A DNA stretch of 64,000 nucleotides from Rubrivivax sp. (GCA_030653385.1 JAURZM010000026.1:124001-188000), one strand, 5' to 3'; shown: positions 8,076 to 17,290, counted from the first letter of the stretch. Numbers and translations: made by a program. The notes: generated from the letters alone by a model not told the origin.

Positions 8076-10508
8076 ATGCAATTTCCCGAATCCTGGCTGC
8101 GCGAGTTCTGCAACCCGCCGCTGTCCACCCAAGCCCTGGCCGACCTGCTGACGATGAGCGGCATGGAGGTCGAAGACCTGCGCCCCGTGGCCCCGCCTTT
8201 CACCGGCGTCGTGGTGGCCGAAATCGTCAGCGCCGAGCAGCATCCCAGTGCCGACCGCCTGCGTGTGTGCATGGTCGACGCCGGCGCACATTCGCCTGAC
8301 GGCCCCTTGCAAATCGTGTGCGGCGCGCCCAATGCACGGGTTGGCATCAAGGTGCCGCTGGCCATGGTGGGCGCCGAACTGCCGCCGGGCGAAGATGGCA
8401 AGCCCTTCAACATCGGCCTGGGCAAGCTGCGGGGTGTGGAAAGCCGCGGCATGTTGTGCTCGTCGCGTGAACTGAAGATCGCCGACGACCATGGCGGCCT
8501 GCTTGAACTGGCTGCCGACGCCCCGCCGGGCGCCAATCTGCGCGATTGGCTGAAGCTGGACGACACGGTTTTTACGCTGAAGCTCACGCCCAACCTGGCC
8601 CATGGCTTGAGCGTCTACGGCGTCGCGCGCGAAGTCTCGGCGCTGACCGGCGCGGCGCTGTGCACACCGCCCGTGCCGGCGGTGAAACCGACGACCGACC
8701 AGCGGCTGCCGGTGCAGGTGCATGCGCCCGACTTGTGCGGCCGCTTTTCAGGCCGCGTCGTGCGCGGCGTGAACACACGTGCCAAAACACCGGCCTGGAT
8801 GGTCGAACGGCTGGCGCGCTGCGGGCAGCGCAGCGTCACGGCGCTGGTGGACATCTCGAACTACGTGATGTTCGAATTCGGCCGGCCCTCGCACATCTTC
8901 GACCTGGACAAGATTCACGAAGGCCTGGTGGTGCGCTGGGCGCGCCCCGGCGAGACGCTGAAGCTCTTGAACGGCAACACCATCGAACTCGATGCGCAGG
9001 TGGGCGTGATCGCCGACGCCCATGGGGTGGAATCGCTGGCCGGCATCATGGGTGGCGACGCCACGGCCGTGAGCGACGACACCCGCAACGTCTACGTCGA
9101 GGCCGCGTTCTGGTGGCCGGAAGCCGTGCAGGGGCGCTCGCGCCGCTTCAACTTCAACACCGATGCCGGGCACCGCTTCGAGCGCGGTGTGGACCCGGCG
9201 CTGACCGTCGAGCACATCGAGCGCATCACGCAACTCATCGTCGACATCTGCGGCGCTGCCGACACCGCCTGCGGCCCCATGGACGACCACGTGCTGAGCC
9301 TGCCCCAGGCGCGGCCGGTCACGCTGCGTGTGGCCCGCGCCGCCAAGGTGATCGGCCTGCCGGTGAGCCAGGCGCAATGTGCCGAGGTCTTTCAACGCCT
9401 GGGCTTGCAGGTGACTCAGGGTGAAGGCACGCTTTGCGTCACTCCGCCCAGCTGGCGCTTCGACCTGGCGATCGAAGAAGACCTGATCGAAGAAGTGGCG
9501 CGTGTCATCGGCTATGACCAGCTGCCCACCACCGTGCCTGTGGCGCCGATCACGGCGCGTGTGCGCCGCGAGGCTCGCCGCAGCACACACGCGGTGCGCC
9601 ACCAACTGGCCGATCTGGGCTACCAGGAAACCATCAGCTTCAGCTTCGTCGAAGCGCGGTGGGAACACGAACTGGCCGGCAACCCGGACCCCATCCAGGT
9701 GCTGAACCCGATTGCCGCGCCGCTGGCGGTGATGCGGTCCAGCCTGATTGGCAGCCTGGTGGGCGTGCTGCGCACGAACCTGTCGCGCAAGGCCACCCGT
9801 GCGCGGGTGTTCGAGCTGGGCCGGGTTTTCATGCGCGACGCCGCCGTGAGCGAAGGTGAACTCAGTGTGGCCGGGGTCAGCCAGCCCATGCGGGTGGCGG
9901 GTCTGGTGTACGGCAGCGCTGACCCGCCCCAGTGGGGACGCAAGGAGCAGGGCGCCGACTTCTTCGACGTCAAGGGCGACGTGCAGGCCCTGCTGGCACC
10001 GCTGAAGCCCCGGTTCGTGGCTGCCACGCACGCGGCGCTGCACCCGGGCCGCTGCGCGGCGGTGCTGCTGGAAGATCGCTTGATCGGCCACGTGGGCGAG
10101 TTGCACCCGCAGTGGCGGCAGGCCTACGAGCTGCCCCAGGCGCCTGTGCTGTTTGAACTGGAGCTGGACGCCGTGCTCGACCGCCCGGTGCCGCTGTTCC
10201 AGGCGGTGTCGCGGCAGCAGGCGGTGTTGCGCGACGTGGCGCTGGTGATGAAGGACGATGTTCCGCACGACTCGCTGGTGGCGGCCTTGCTCGCCGACCC
10301 GGCCGGCCTGATCCGCGGCGCCACTTTGTTCGACGTCTACAAGCCGGTTACCGCGGCGGCGGGCATCGCCGGCAATGAACGCAGCCTGGCGGTGCGGCTG
10401 GAATTGCTCGACTTCGACACCACGCTGACGGAAGATCGCATCGAGGGCGCCAAGGCAGCCGCCGTGGCGAGGGCAGGGCAGGCCGTCGGCGCGCGTTTGC
10501 GCAGCTGA
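8076..10508 (+). CDS. pheT: Phenylalanine-tRNA ligase beta subunit
   Basis: 810 aa, full length. Domains in order: EMAP-like tRNA-binding domain (about 40-150), B3/B4 editing domain, B5, catalytic-like core and the C-terminal FDX-ACB domain (about 715-808, beginning near FQAVSRQQAVLRDVAL). Partner of PheS in charging tRNA-Phe. Co-directional and closely spaced with pheS and ihfA. Confidence 0.97.
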   Translation: MQFPESWLREFCNPPLSTQALADLLTMSGMEVEDLRPVAPPFTGVVVAEIVSAEQHPSADRLRVCMVDAGAHSPDGPLQIVCGAPNARVGIKVPLAMVGAELPPGEDGKPFNIGLGKLRGVESRGMLCSSRELKIADDHGGLLELAADAPPGANLRDWLKLDDTVFTLKLTPNLAHGLSVYGVAREVSALTGAALCTPPVPAVKPTTDQRLPVQVHAPDLCGRFSGRVVRGVNTRAKTPAWMVERLARCGQRSVTALVDISNYVMFEFGRPSHIFDLDKIHEGLVVRWARPGETLKLLNGNTIELDAQVGVIADAHGVESLAGIMGGDATAVSDDTRNVYVEAAFWWPEAVQGRSRRFNFNTDAGHRFERGVDPALTVEHIERITQLIVDICGAADTACGPMDDHVLSLPQARPVTLRVARAAKVIGLPVSQAQCAEVFQRLGLQVTQGEGTLCVTPPSWRFDLAIEEDLIEEVARVIGYDQLPTTVPVAPITARVRREARRSTHAVRHQLADLGYQETISFSFVEARWEHELAGNPDPIQVLNPIAAPLAVMRSSLIGSLVGVLRTNLSRKATRARVFELGRVFMRDAAVSEGELSVAGVSQPMRVAGLVYGSADPPQWGRKEQGADFFDVKGDVQALLAPLKPRFVAATHAALHPGRCAAVLLEDRLIGHVGELHPQWRQAYELPQAPVLFELELDAVLDRPVPLFQAVSRQQAVLRDVALVMKDDVPHDSLVAALLADPAGLIRGATLFDVYKPVTAAAGIAGNERSLAVRLELLDFDTTLTEDRIEGAKAAAVARAGQAVGARLRS

Positions 10509-10535
10509 CGCCTGGATACAGGACAAGAGCACAAG

Positions 10536-10898
10536 ATGGCCACCGAAGACACCAATCCCGAGCGCGTGATCCTGCCCTCGCTGGAGACCCCCACGCTGAC
10601 CAAGGCCGAGCTCGCCGAGCTGCTGTTCGACCGCCTGGGCCTGAACAAGCGCGAGTCCAAGGACATGGTCGAGGCCTTTTTCGAGATCGTGCACGGCACG
10701 CTGGTCGAGGGCCGCGACGTCAAGTTGTCGGGCTTTGGCAACTTCAACATCCGGCGCAAGGCGCCGCGCCCGGGGCGCAATCCGCGCACTGGCGAGTCGA
10801 TCCCGATCAAGGCCCGCAACGTGGTCACCTTTCACGCCAGCCACAAGTTGAAGTCGATCGTGCAAGGCGACACCCCGCCTGAAGGAGACTTCGAGTAG
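10536..10898 (+). CDS. ihfA: Integration host factor alpha subunit
   Basis: 120 aa, slightly long for IhfA because of an N-terminal extension of about 15 residues. The HU/IHF core starts at [20 protein letters not shown], and the DNA-bending arm holds [18 protein letters not shown]. It pairs with IhfB to bend DNA sharply. Conserved position behind pheT. Notably, the island downstream contains a perfect match to the IHF consensus near its right attachment site. Confidence 0.97.
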   Translation: MATEDTNPERVILPSLETPTLTKAELAELLFDRLGLNKRESKDMVEAFFEIVHGTLVEGRDVKLSGFGNFNIRRKAPRPGRNPRTGESIPIKARNVVTFHASHKLKSIVQGDTPPEGDFE

Positions 10899-10920
10899 AG
10901 TCTAGCTTTCCCCATCGATC

Positions 10921-10936
10921 CCATTGATTTCAATGG
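10921..10936. promoter_or_regulatory. Palindrome over the start codon of the MerR-like gene
   Basis: CCATTGA-TT-TCAATGG, two perfect 7-base arms, with the ATG of the next gene inside the right arm (10933-10935). It could be an autoregulatory operator or an RNA hairpin masking the start. Seen directly; function inferred. Confidence 0.4.
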
Positions 10937-11418
10937 AGAAAGCGCTTCCCGCCATCCCCGCCAAACGTTACTTCACCATCGGTGAGGTGAGCGAACTGTG
11001 CGGGGTCAAGCCGTACGTGCTGCGCTACTGGGAACAAGAGTTCACGCAACTCAAGCCCATGAAGCGCCGCGGCAATCGGCGTTATTACCAGCACCATGAA
11101 GTGCTGTTGATCCGTCGCATCCGCGAACTGCTGTACGACCAGGGGTTCACGATCAGCGGCGCGCGCAACCGTCTGGCCGATGCGGCCATGAGCATCCGCG
11201 CGGCAGCGCCAGTGCTGGACGACGATGACGAGGCGGATGTGTCCGATACACGTGGCTCGATCATCGAATCGGCCGCGGCGCTGTTGCTGATGCACCCGGC
11301 CAGCGACCGTGTCGACGTAGCGGTGGCCATGCCTGCCACCCATGGCGACGGCTCGCGCCTGGACAGCCATCAACTGCGCACCGAGTTGCTGTCGATTCGG
11401 GAACTGCTCAGCGCCTGA
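10933..11418 (+). CDS. MerR-family transcriptional regulator (ihfA-linked)
   Basis: 161 aa from ATG 10933 (a TTG at 10924 is also in frame). The N-terminal winged helix reads YFTIGEVSELCGVKPYVLRYWEQEF, the hallmark of the MerR-like gene that follows ihfA in many proteobacteria. The C-terminal part lacks the cysteine metal loop of CueR/ZntR, and the effector is unknown. It starts 35 bases after ihfA and is probably co-transcribed. Next downstream is tRNA-Pro. Confidence 0.9.
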   Translation: MEKALPAIPAKRYFTIGEVSELCGVKPYVLRYWEQEFTQLKPMKRRGNRRYYQHHEVLLIRRIRELLYDQGFTISGARNRLADAAMSIRAAAPVLDDDDEADVSDTRGSIIESAAALLLMHPASDRVDVAVAMPATHGDGSRLDSHQLRTELLSIRELLSA

Positions 11419-11435
11419 GACCCACTCAGGCACCG

Positions 11436-11441
11436 TATAAT
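11436..11441 (+). promoter_or_regulatory. tRNA-Pro promoter -10 (TATAAT)
   Basis: A perfect TATAAT twelve bases before the tRNA 5' end. The -35 region, within the end of the MerR-like gene, is weak. Confidence 0.6.
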
Positions 11442-11452
11442 GCAAGGATCAG

Positions 11453-11530
<78 letters not shown>

Positions 11531-11600
11531 TTACGAATCAAAGGGTTAGCTCTCTCAAGGGGCTAGCCCTTTTGGCTTTTGGGAGCCCGCTGTTCGGTGT

Positions 11601-11622
11601 GGTGCCCGTTCGGTGCCCGTTG
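11601..11622 (+). promoter_or_regulatory. Left arm-type integrase sites (two 11-base repeats)
   Basis: GGTGCCCGTTC followed directly by GGTGCCCGTTG, 21 bases inside attL. The same tandem pair occurs at 29490-29511 near the right end, in the same orientation. Paired short repeats just inside both ends of an integrated element are what arm-binding sites of lambda-type integrases look like. Confidence 0.6.
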
Positions 11623-11886
11623 GGAGATTCCTACAAGGCCTGTCGCATGCCTGCAACGCGGCCGAAGAGGCTGCGCTGCCAGCCCCGCCGTTACAACTCA
11701 TGCCCAAAACCCGAGACCTCGAACTTGCCATCGGCGGCGCGCTGGCCAAGGCCTATCCGTGGCTCCTCAAGGTGCACAGGCTGCAGACTGATCGACTGCG
11801 AGGCGCTCTTGATCTACTCCCCGGCAGCGAATGAGCCGCAGGTCGAGGCGGACCCGCCCGAAAGGCTCACCCTTTGATCCACCTGC
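11623..11886. other. Left-end stretch without a clear gene
   Basis: The best candidate is a 44-codon plus-strand frame at 11700-11834 (MPKTRDLELAIGGALAKAYP at its start). It has no recognisable domain and only weak support. Otherwise nothing is seen between the arm sites and the Cys-rich small protein. Confidence 0.3.
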
Positions 11887-12189
11887 TTGGCACCATGGCC
11901 GCATGCAGCCACACCACCCTTCAACCCCTGGGGCGAGCCTCACCACTGCTCGCACTGCCACCACTTCGAGGCGGTCTACCAGGGAACTGCGGCGCTTTGC
12001 AGGTCGGGCCATGGGCCGCGGGTGCGCTCCGGGCCTGCGCATGGCTGCAGCGCTTGGGAGCGGGCACCGGGCACTGATGACGAACCAGGGCCACCGGCTG
12101 GCGTCAGCGAGCTCTCGCCGCCAGTCAGGCACCGAACGGACACACAGGCGAGACTTGCCGCACTGACGACATTGACCTGGGCGCTTTGA
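11887..12189 (+). CDS. Small Cys-rich island protein (possible zinc-binding)
   Basis: 100 aa from a TTG at 11887, the only start after an in-frame stop. It contains CSHCHHF, then ALC and GCSAWERAPGTDDE, a spacing of Cys residues that recalls small zinc-ribbon proteins common in proteobacterial islands. No close family is recognised and no strong ribosome site is visible. It faces the toxin-antitoxin operon tail to tail. Confidence 0.4.
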   Translation: MAPWPHAATPPFNPWGEPHHCSHCHHFEAVYQGTAALCRSGHGPRVRSGPAHGCSAWERAPGTDDEPGPPAGVSELSPPVRHRTDTQARLAALTTLTWAL

Positions 12190-12241
12190 ACCAGGAATAG
12201 AAGAAGCCCGCACGTGGCGGGCTGCGCGATGAGCGGCCAGC

Positions 12242-12691
12242 CTACTGCGGGCGGGGCGCTCCGTTCGGACCGTCCGGCATGCTCAATACCACCAGCGGAT
12301 CGCTGGTGTAGTCCAGCACACCCTCTATGACGGCTTGCCCCTGCAACACCATGCCGTCTGTAGCGGTGAATCCGAAGGACTCTAGCGGCAGCACGGCACT
12401 CATGCGGCCGGTCATAGGGGTGGGCAACTGATCGAGAACTACCTCGGCGGCGAATAGGGGCTTGCCACGGTCCAACAGGCTCAACCTAATGGTCGTGGGT
12501 TTGGTGACGGAGCTGGGCAGATCCACGAGGAAAGTGGCGCAGAACTGCGGCATCAGCACACGGGGCTCCCTGAAGCCAAGCACCTGTGAATAGACGCCCA
12601 TCAGCGACACCTTGCCGCCTTCTTCGCGGCGTACGCCGTCACAGAACACCACATGAGCTCGCGGTGGGTAGTCTTGCTTATCCTGGCTCAT
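12242..12691 (-). CDS. Third gene of TA-like operon (DUF6941-like)
   Basis: 149 aa starting MSQDKQDYPPRAHVVFCDGV. It resembles the DUF6941 family of small bacterial proteins; function unknown. Its start overlaps the stop of the HTH gene by four bases (ATGA), so the two are translationally coupled. Being the last gene of a toxin-antitoxin-like operon, it could be a chaperone, a modulator or an unrelated passenger. The family assignment is from memory of its sequence style and is tentative. Confidence 0.55.
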   Translation of the reverse strand: MSQDKQDYPPRAHVVFCDGVRREEGGKVSLMGVYSQVLGFREPRVLMPQFCATFLVDLPSSVTKPTTIRLSLLDRGKPLFAAEVVLDQLPTPMTGRMSAVLPLESFGFTATDGMVLQGQAVIEGVLDYTSDPLVVLSMPDGPNGAPRPQ

Positions 12692-13209
12692 GTTGTTTGG
12701 GGTTCGATCTGGCGCACGCTGCCCCACGCGAATGCAGTCACGGTGCGCGCGGCCGGCAGGCTGAGCGCACCTTGGGCGCCGGGTACCTGGTGACTCTGCC
12801 AGTGACATTGGGCGCGGACTGTTCTGAACTCGCTGGCATGATGGGGCGGCAGAATCACCACGTGCGGGGCCTCTTCTTCGAAGCTGGCGACCTCAAGGTC
12901 TTCTGGCCGCACCGCCCAGCGCTCGCGCAGCAGTTGCAGGGTGGACACGAAACGCACCATTGGCGCCACGTCGAACACCCTCGCTAGCTGCACGATGGTC
13001 TTGAAGCTGATGCGGCCGTAGGAAGGGTCTTCCAGGCGTGATACGGCCGCCTGAGTAGTGCCCAGCATGCGTGCAAGATCTTTCTGAGACCAGCCGCGTT
13101 GCAACCGCAGCACACGGATCTGATGGGCAAGCGAGGTGACGGCCTCGGCCTCGGCAAAGGCATGCCGGGCGCTCTGCCTAGTCTGGAAGCGGCGGAAAGT
13201 CTTCTCCAT
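12688..13209 (-). CDS. XRE-type antitoxin-like regulator (HigA-like)
   Basis: 173 aa from ATG 13209; in-frame ATGs at 13236 and 13302 would lengthen it but overlap the toxin gene more. Residues about 28-85 form a Cro/C1 helix-turn-helix (LRLQRGWSQKDLARMLGTTQ, then AAVSRLEDPSYG). In HigBA pairs the HTH antitoxin follows the toxin, binds it and represses the operon, which is the order seen here. It has a C-terminal extension of about 85 residues beyond the usual HigA length. Confidence 0.7.
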   Translation of the reverse strand: MEKTFRRFQTRQSARHAFAEAEAVTSLAHQIRVLRLQRGWSQKDLARMLGTTQAAVSRLEDPSYGRISFKTIVQLARVFDVAPMVRFVSTLQLLRERWAVRPEDLEVASFEEEAPHVVILPPHHASEFRTVRAQCHWQSHQVPGAQGALSLPAARTVTAFAWGSVRQIEPQTT

Positions 13210-13681
13210 CGAACTGGAGAGGTACCGCACCCGCATGGCCTTCGCAGATGGCTTTGCGTCGGCTGTCTGCGGTGCGGAGGGCGTCTCTTGGGGTGTAGTC
13301 ATTTTGCTTGTGGGTGGCAACCAAGGTAATGGTGAACACGCCGGGCTCGGGGCCGAAGAACCCCAGGGCTCGCGTGGCCTTGTCTGCGTGCTTGAACCGA
13401 ATCTCATACAGGTCGACGTAGCCCGACAGCTTCAGCGCGTGCGGCTCGCTCCAGTCTCTCCTGTGCGCGGTGCCCGCCAAGTAGACCACCTGGCGTTGAA
13501 AGTGAGCCTGGCCATAGTCATCCATCCGATCCAGATAGTTCTGCACGTCAGGGCGGCCGTTGGGGCTGACGTAGGCCTTGAACCGCCATGGCAGAATATC
13601 GCATGTTTGCGATGCTTGTGCTACACGGGTTTGCGGGGGCGAATCCTGCCCTTTTCGACGCTTCTTCACGCCTGGGCCCAT
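13178..13681 (-). CDS. RelE/HigB-like toxin (Gp49 family)
   Basis: Homology begins around residue 29 (PWRFKAYVSPNGRPDVQNYL) and runs to GEDFPPLPD, about 138 residues, typical of Gp49/HigB-like mRNA interferases that act on ribosome-bound mRNA. The only ATG is at 13681, giving 167 aa. A start at ATT 13597 or CTG 13594 would match the family length better and leave the palindrome at 13598-13613 outside the gene. The 3' end overlaps the antitoxin start by 32 bases or more. Confidence 0.65.
   Translation of the reverse strand: MGPGVKKRRKGQDSPPQTRVAQASQTCDILPWRFKAYVSPNGRPDVQNYLDRMDDYGQAHFQRQVVYLAGTAHRRDWSEPHALKLSGYVDLYEIRFKHADKATRALGFFGPEPGVFTITLVATHKQNDYTPRDALRTADSRRKAICEGHAGAVPLQFDGEDFPPLPD
13598..13613. 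promoter_or_regulatory. Probable operator of the toxin-antitoxin operon
   Basis: ATCGCA-TGTT-TGCGAT, a perfect 6-base inverted repeat directly ahead of the conserved part of the toxin. HTH antitoxins autoregulate through such palindromes. Confidence 0.45.
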
Positions 13682-14138
13682 GGAAGCACTACGGAGCGAT
13701 ACGGATGTTGACCCCACGCGGCGTTTGCTGACCCCTGGAGATTGCCCAGTTCGTCGTGGCCACCGCAAATCAGGTCCTTACAGTTTCGAACTTGTAGCGA
13801 GGCCACGCTCCTGACTGCTGTCCTGCGGCGCTTTTCAGGTCGAGACAAAGGCATCGGCCTGCAAGGCCTCATCTCAACTCGCACCTTGGCCGTGAACTTA
13901 TCAAGCGCGCGCCAAAAGACGTTGCCCGGATCGTCGCGGTCGTTCCAGGAGAGCGTTTTAGGGGCATCCATTTGTGGCTTCAGGCGACAGAATCCGGTAG
14001 CACATAGCGCTGGACTGTAGCGGGTTGCGACCACTCGCCACGCACGGCAGCCACGGCATCTAGGGCACACAGCTCACCACCTCGCTCAACGTCGCGTCGG
14101 CGCTCAGCGGTCAGTGGGGTCAGCCACAAGCAGAACGG
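13682..14138. other. Stretch without a supported gene
   Basis: A 101-codon minus-strand frame (ATG at 13971) begins MDAPKTLSWNDRDDPGNVFW, which looks protein-like at first. The rest is basic and overlaps the toxin 5' end, so it may be a remnant. No RNA gene or repeat is seen. Confidence 0.3.
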
Positions 14139-17100
14139 TTACATTCGGCCGCCCGTCTGGGTCAGATTGAGCTCAAGCAGCCGACGCAGAACTTCGCTTT
14201 CCGGCATTGTCGGCGAGTAGTCCGCCCAGCCATACGCTGCCGCGACCGCGACATCCAAGGCTGCGTGCGCCTGCGCCAACCATGCTGGCCGGGCGTTGTA
14301 GAGGTTCGTCAGGGTGCGCATGGCGAGTTCCTTCTCGTGCCCAGGCTTGGCGACGATGCGATCAGGGTACGGCGAACTGGCCATGCCAAGCGGTATCACC
14401 TCGGGCACGCGGTCGGTCCACTCTGGCGGGTTGAGCCAGGCGTCGCGAAGGGCCACCAGTCGCTGCGCCGCGCGGGCGACGGGCTCAGCGCGTGCACGCA
14501 CGTCCGTGGGCAGGTCAGCCGGGATCACAGCGCCGTCGGGCAGGGTGTGAGTGCGCTGGTGCGCCGTATCCGCCGGCGTGAGCCCGGCCGGGAAGGGGAA
14601 GGTTTCAAAGCAGGTCGTCGGGGTGTAGCGGGGGTCGTTGCCGACGCCCATCCAAGTGCACATGCGCAACGACCAGAGCTGGTGAAAGCGGCTATGCAGC
14701 AAGCCCAGTGTGGCGTCGTCTGCGCGGGCCATGACTATCAGGTTCTTGTCGGCAATGTGGCTGGCGGGAAGCCAAACGAACGATCGGTACTTGGCGACTT
14801 CCGGTGTCGCGATGAACCGGGGGAGGCGTGAAATCGCACGCCGCATGACAGGCCGCGACCATTGGAAGAGCCAGTAGCACTCGTTCGTGCGCGCTTCGCG
14901 CTTGCCGACTCGTGTGGGCTTGACGTGCTCCGTGACATAGGCGAACGGTTGCTCGTACAAAGCAGCGGTCTCACGCGTCATGTCGGCTCCAAAGTCGCAG
15001 ATCCACATGTCCCGGACGCGGCGAGTCACATCGAGGCCGTTGAACCAAGGACGCACGACATCGCTGTTTGGTCGGCCGTGGGGGTTCGGCTGGCGCACCC
15101 AGGCGCGCGCAACCTCTCCGGGGATCTCGAACGGCCCGGTCTTCTGAATTCCAGAGAACGAAGTCCCTTCGTTCTGGCGCAAGGGTTGCGCTAGGGTGAG
15201 GTCTACTCCCTTACCCGCACCGCCGGTGTCGGCCAAGTCGGCGCCAATGGCAGTCACAGCCGCGCCGTTCAGTGTTGTTGTTGGCGCACCGTCTCCGAAT
15301 GCGATCAGGGACACCCGCACAGCCGCGCCGTCGTTCACCCACGGCTCATCGCTCCAGGCCTCGAAGATGCGTGTCGACTTGCATACTCGATCCAGCACAT
15401 CGCGATTCGAACCACCGCGGATTGAGTTCGTCGCCACCAGCCCCGCCCGCTGCAGCTTGCCCACTTCGATCTGCCCGCGCGCCTTCTCGAACCAGTAGCA
15501 GACCAGGTCCGCCCCACCGGGCACGCGTCCCTTATAGGCCGCGCGTAGCCGCTCGGTGTAGGCGTCGCCCAGCTCGCCGCGCATCTTCTTGTCGCCCACA
15601 AAGGGAGGGTTGCCCACCGCTGCATCCGCGGCCGGCCAGGCTGCCTCGCGGCCATCCTCGGCCAGTACGGCATCGCGGCACTCGATGTTGTCCAGCGGGT
15701 CCAGCACGGGGTTCAGCTTGAAGGCGTATCCGCGCTGGATGCGCCACTGCAGCTCGCCGATCCACACCGTCACGCGTGCCAGCTCGGCCGCGTAGCCGTT
15801 CAGCTCGATGCCCAGCACGTTGTGCGGGCCGGTCACGTCGTGCTGGCGCTCCAGGCCCAGCGCTTCGGCCTCCAGGTTCACCTGGTGCTCGATGTCTTTC
15901 AAGCAGCGCAGGGCCAGGTACAGGAAGTTGCCGCTGCCGCACGCAGGGTCGAGCACGCGGAACTTGCGCAGGCGCTCCAGGAAGCCGATGAAGCTCTGCT
16001 GTGCCGCGCGCTCTTCGTCGTTCGCCTTGGTGCGAAGGCGAGCGAACTTGTCCTTGAGGGCCTTGGTAGTGCTGGGCACCGTAGCGGCTTCAGCGCGCAA
16101 CGCATCGCGGCGGTGTAGCGCGGCTTCGATGCCCTTCCGCATCTCGGCCCACTCTGCCAGCAACGGGCGCTGCACCACGGGCTCCACCAGCCGCAGGATG
16201 GTGGCCGGGTCGGTGAAGTTGGCGCCGAGCTGGCTGCGCTTGGCAGGGTCGAGCCCGCGCTCGAACAGCGTGCCGAAAATGGTGGGGTCGATGGCGCTCC
16301 AGTCGAGGGCACTGGCGGCTTTCAGTGCGGCCAGGTCGGCGGCCGTCAGCGCCGGCACTTCGATCTGCTGGAACAGGCCGCCGTTGAACCACGGCACATC
16401 GTCGACCCCGAAAAGGCCGCCATCGCGCATCGTGGCGAAGAGCGATTGCAGGTGCGTGCGCAACCGCTCGGGTGTGGCGTTGACGCCGACCAGGCGCTCG
16501 AAGAGTCTGCCCGGCAGCAGGCCCACGTCCTCAGCGAAGAAGCAGAACACGCACTGCGTCAGGAAGTGGCTGGCCTCCGCCGGGGCCACGCCGGCATCGT
16601 GCAGCCGCTTGGCTGTACCGGCAAAGGTGCTGGCCGCCTCTTCGGTGATCTCGCGGTTCGTCTTCCGCGGCTTGAACGAATCCGGTGCTTCCCACAGAGC
16701 GCGCAACCGCTGTTGAACCTCGGGCCTGACGATGTCCTCCAGGGCGAACACGTGGCGCTCGCTGGGGGTGCCGGTGAAATGAGTGTGCACCTCGATCCGC
16801 AGGCGGTCGCTGACCACCAGCAGCGGCGGGTTCTCCAGCGGCAGCGCGTACATCATGAGCTGCCTCAGGGCCACGTCCAGGCTCTTGCCCGGTGCCTTGT
16901 ATTCCCAGGCGAAGTGCCCCTTCAGCCACACGTCGGCGAAGCCGTCGGTGCGTCCAGACCCGGTGCCCGTGCGGGTGACCCCGCGCTCGAAGCAATAGCG
17001 GTCCGGCTCGCCTGGCGTGGGGACGCCCAGGAGCTGGCAAAGGTCGATGAAGTGGGTCTGCGCGCCGCCTCGCTCGCCAAGTTCAAACGCCGGCCCGCCC

Positions 17101-17189
17101 GGGCCCCATTTTGCGATGAACTTCTGGGCCGCCTGGGCGCTGATAACCCCTGAGCTGCCTGTACCGCTGTTGCCCGTCAATGCCGACAC
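14139..17189 (-). CDS. MmeI-like type IIL restriction-modification enzyme
   Basis: 1016 aa from GTG 17189, chosen because GGAGG (minus strand, 17197-17201) lies seven bases upstream; an ATG at 17246 is the alternative. One chain carries all functions: an N-terminal PD-(D/E)xK nuclease (about residues 70-110, DGFADVWLKGHFAWEYK), a helical linker, an N6-adenine methyltransferase with SAM motif VLDPACGSGNFLYLAL and catalytic motif NPPF, then a C-terminal target-recognition region. MmeI-type enzymes methylate one strand and cut about 20 bases away in foreign DNA. The recognition site cannot be read by eye. Probably anti-phage cargo of the island. Confidence 0.85.
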   Translation of the reverse strand: MSALTGNSGTGSSGVISAQAAQKFIAKWGPGGPAFELGERGGAQTHFIDLCQLLGVPTPGEPDRYCFERGVTRTGTGSGRTDGFADVWLKGHFAWEYKAPGKSLDVALRQLMMYALPLENPPLLVVSDRLRIEVHTHFTGTPSERHVFALEDIVRPEVQQRLRALWEAPDSFKPRKTNREITEEAASTFAGTAKRLHDAGVAPAEASHFLTQCVFCFFAEDVGLLPGRLFERLVGVNATPERLRTHLQSLFATMRDGGLFGVDDVPWFNGGLFQQIEVPALTAADLAALKAASALDWSAIDPTIFGTLFERGLDPAKRSQLGANFTDPATILRLVEPVVQRPLLAEWAEMRKGIEAALHRRDALRAEAATVPSTTKALKDKFARLRTKANDEERAAQQSFIGFLERLRKFRVLDPACGSGNFLYLALRCLKDIEHQVNLEAEALGLERQHDVTGPHNVLGIELNGYAAELARVTVWIGELQWRIQRGYAFKLNPVLDPLDNIECRDAVLAEDGREAAWPAADAAVGNPPFVGDKKMRGELGDAYTERLRAAYKGRVPGGADLVCYWFEKARGQIEVGKLQRAGLVATNSIRGGSNRDVLDRVCKSTRIFEAWSDEPWVNDGAAVRVSLIAFGDGAPTTTLNGAAVTAIGADLADTGGAGKGVDLTLAQPLRQNEGTSFSGIQKTGPFEIPGEVARAWVRQPNPHGRPNSDVVRPWFNGLDVTRRVRDMWICDFGADMTRETAALYEQPFAYVTEHVKPTRVGKREARTNECYWLFQWSRPVMRRAISRLPRFIATPEVAKYRSFVWLPASHIADKNLIVMARADDATLGLLHSRFHQLWSLRMCTWMGVGNDPRYTPTTCFETFPFPAGLTPADTAHQRTHTLPDGAVIPADLPTDVRARAEPVARAAQRLVALRDAWLNPPEWTDRVPEVIPLGMASSPYPDRIVAKPGHEKELAMRTLTNLYNARPAWLAQAHAALDVAVAAAYGWADYSPTMPESEVLRRLLELNLTQTGGRM

Positions 17190-17259
17190 CTGATCCCCTC
17201 CCTGGCGGTTGCGCGCCAGGTCATTGGCGGCACTGCTCGGGGGCATTGTGACGCGAAGC

Positions 17260-17290
17260 GGCGGCCGGTAAGACCGGGGCCGCGGCCGCC
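17260..17290. promoter_or_regulatory. Nested dyad between the RM gene and the coiled-coil gene
   Basis: GGCGGCC (17260-17266) pairs with GGCCGCC (17284-17290), and CCGGT/ACCGG nests inside (17265-17269, 17273-17277). It sits in the 178-base divergent promoter region and could be a shared operator or a hairpin. Confidence 0.35.

Noticed and set aside
8748..10865. 705-codon minus-strand frame opposite pheT and ihfA
   Set aside because: Crosses two well-established genes; His/Gln/Arg-rich antisense composition and no motif.
11767..12213. 148-codon minus-strand frame near the left island end
   Set aside because: Basic, low-information composition and antisense to the Cys-rich small protein, which has better features.
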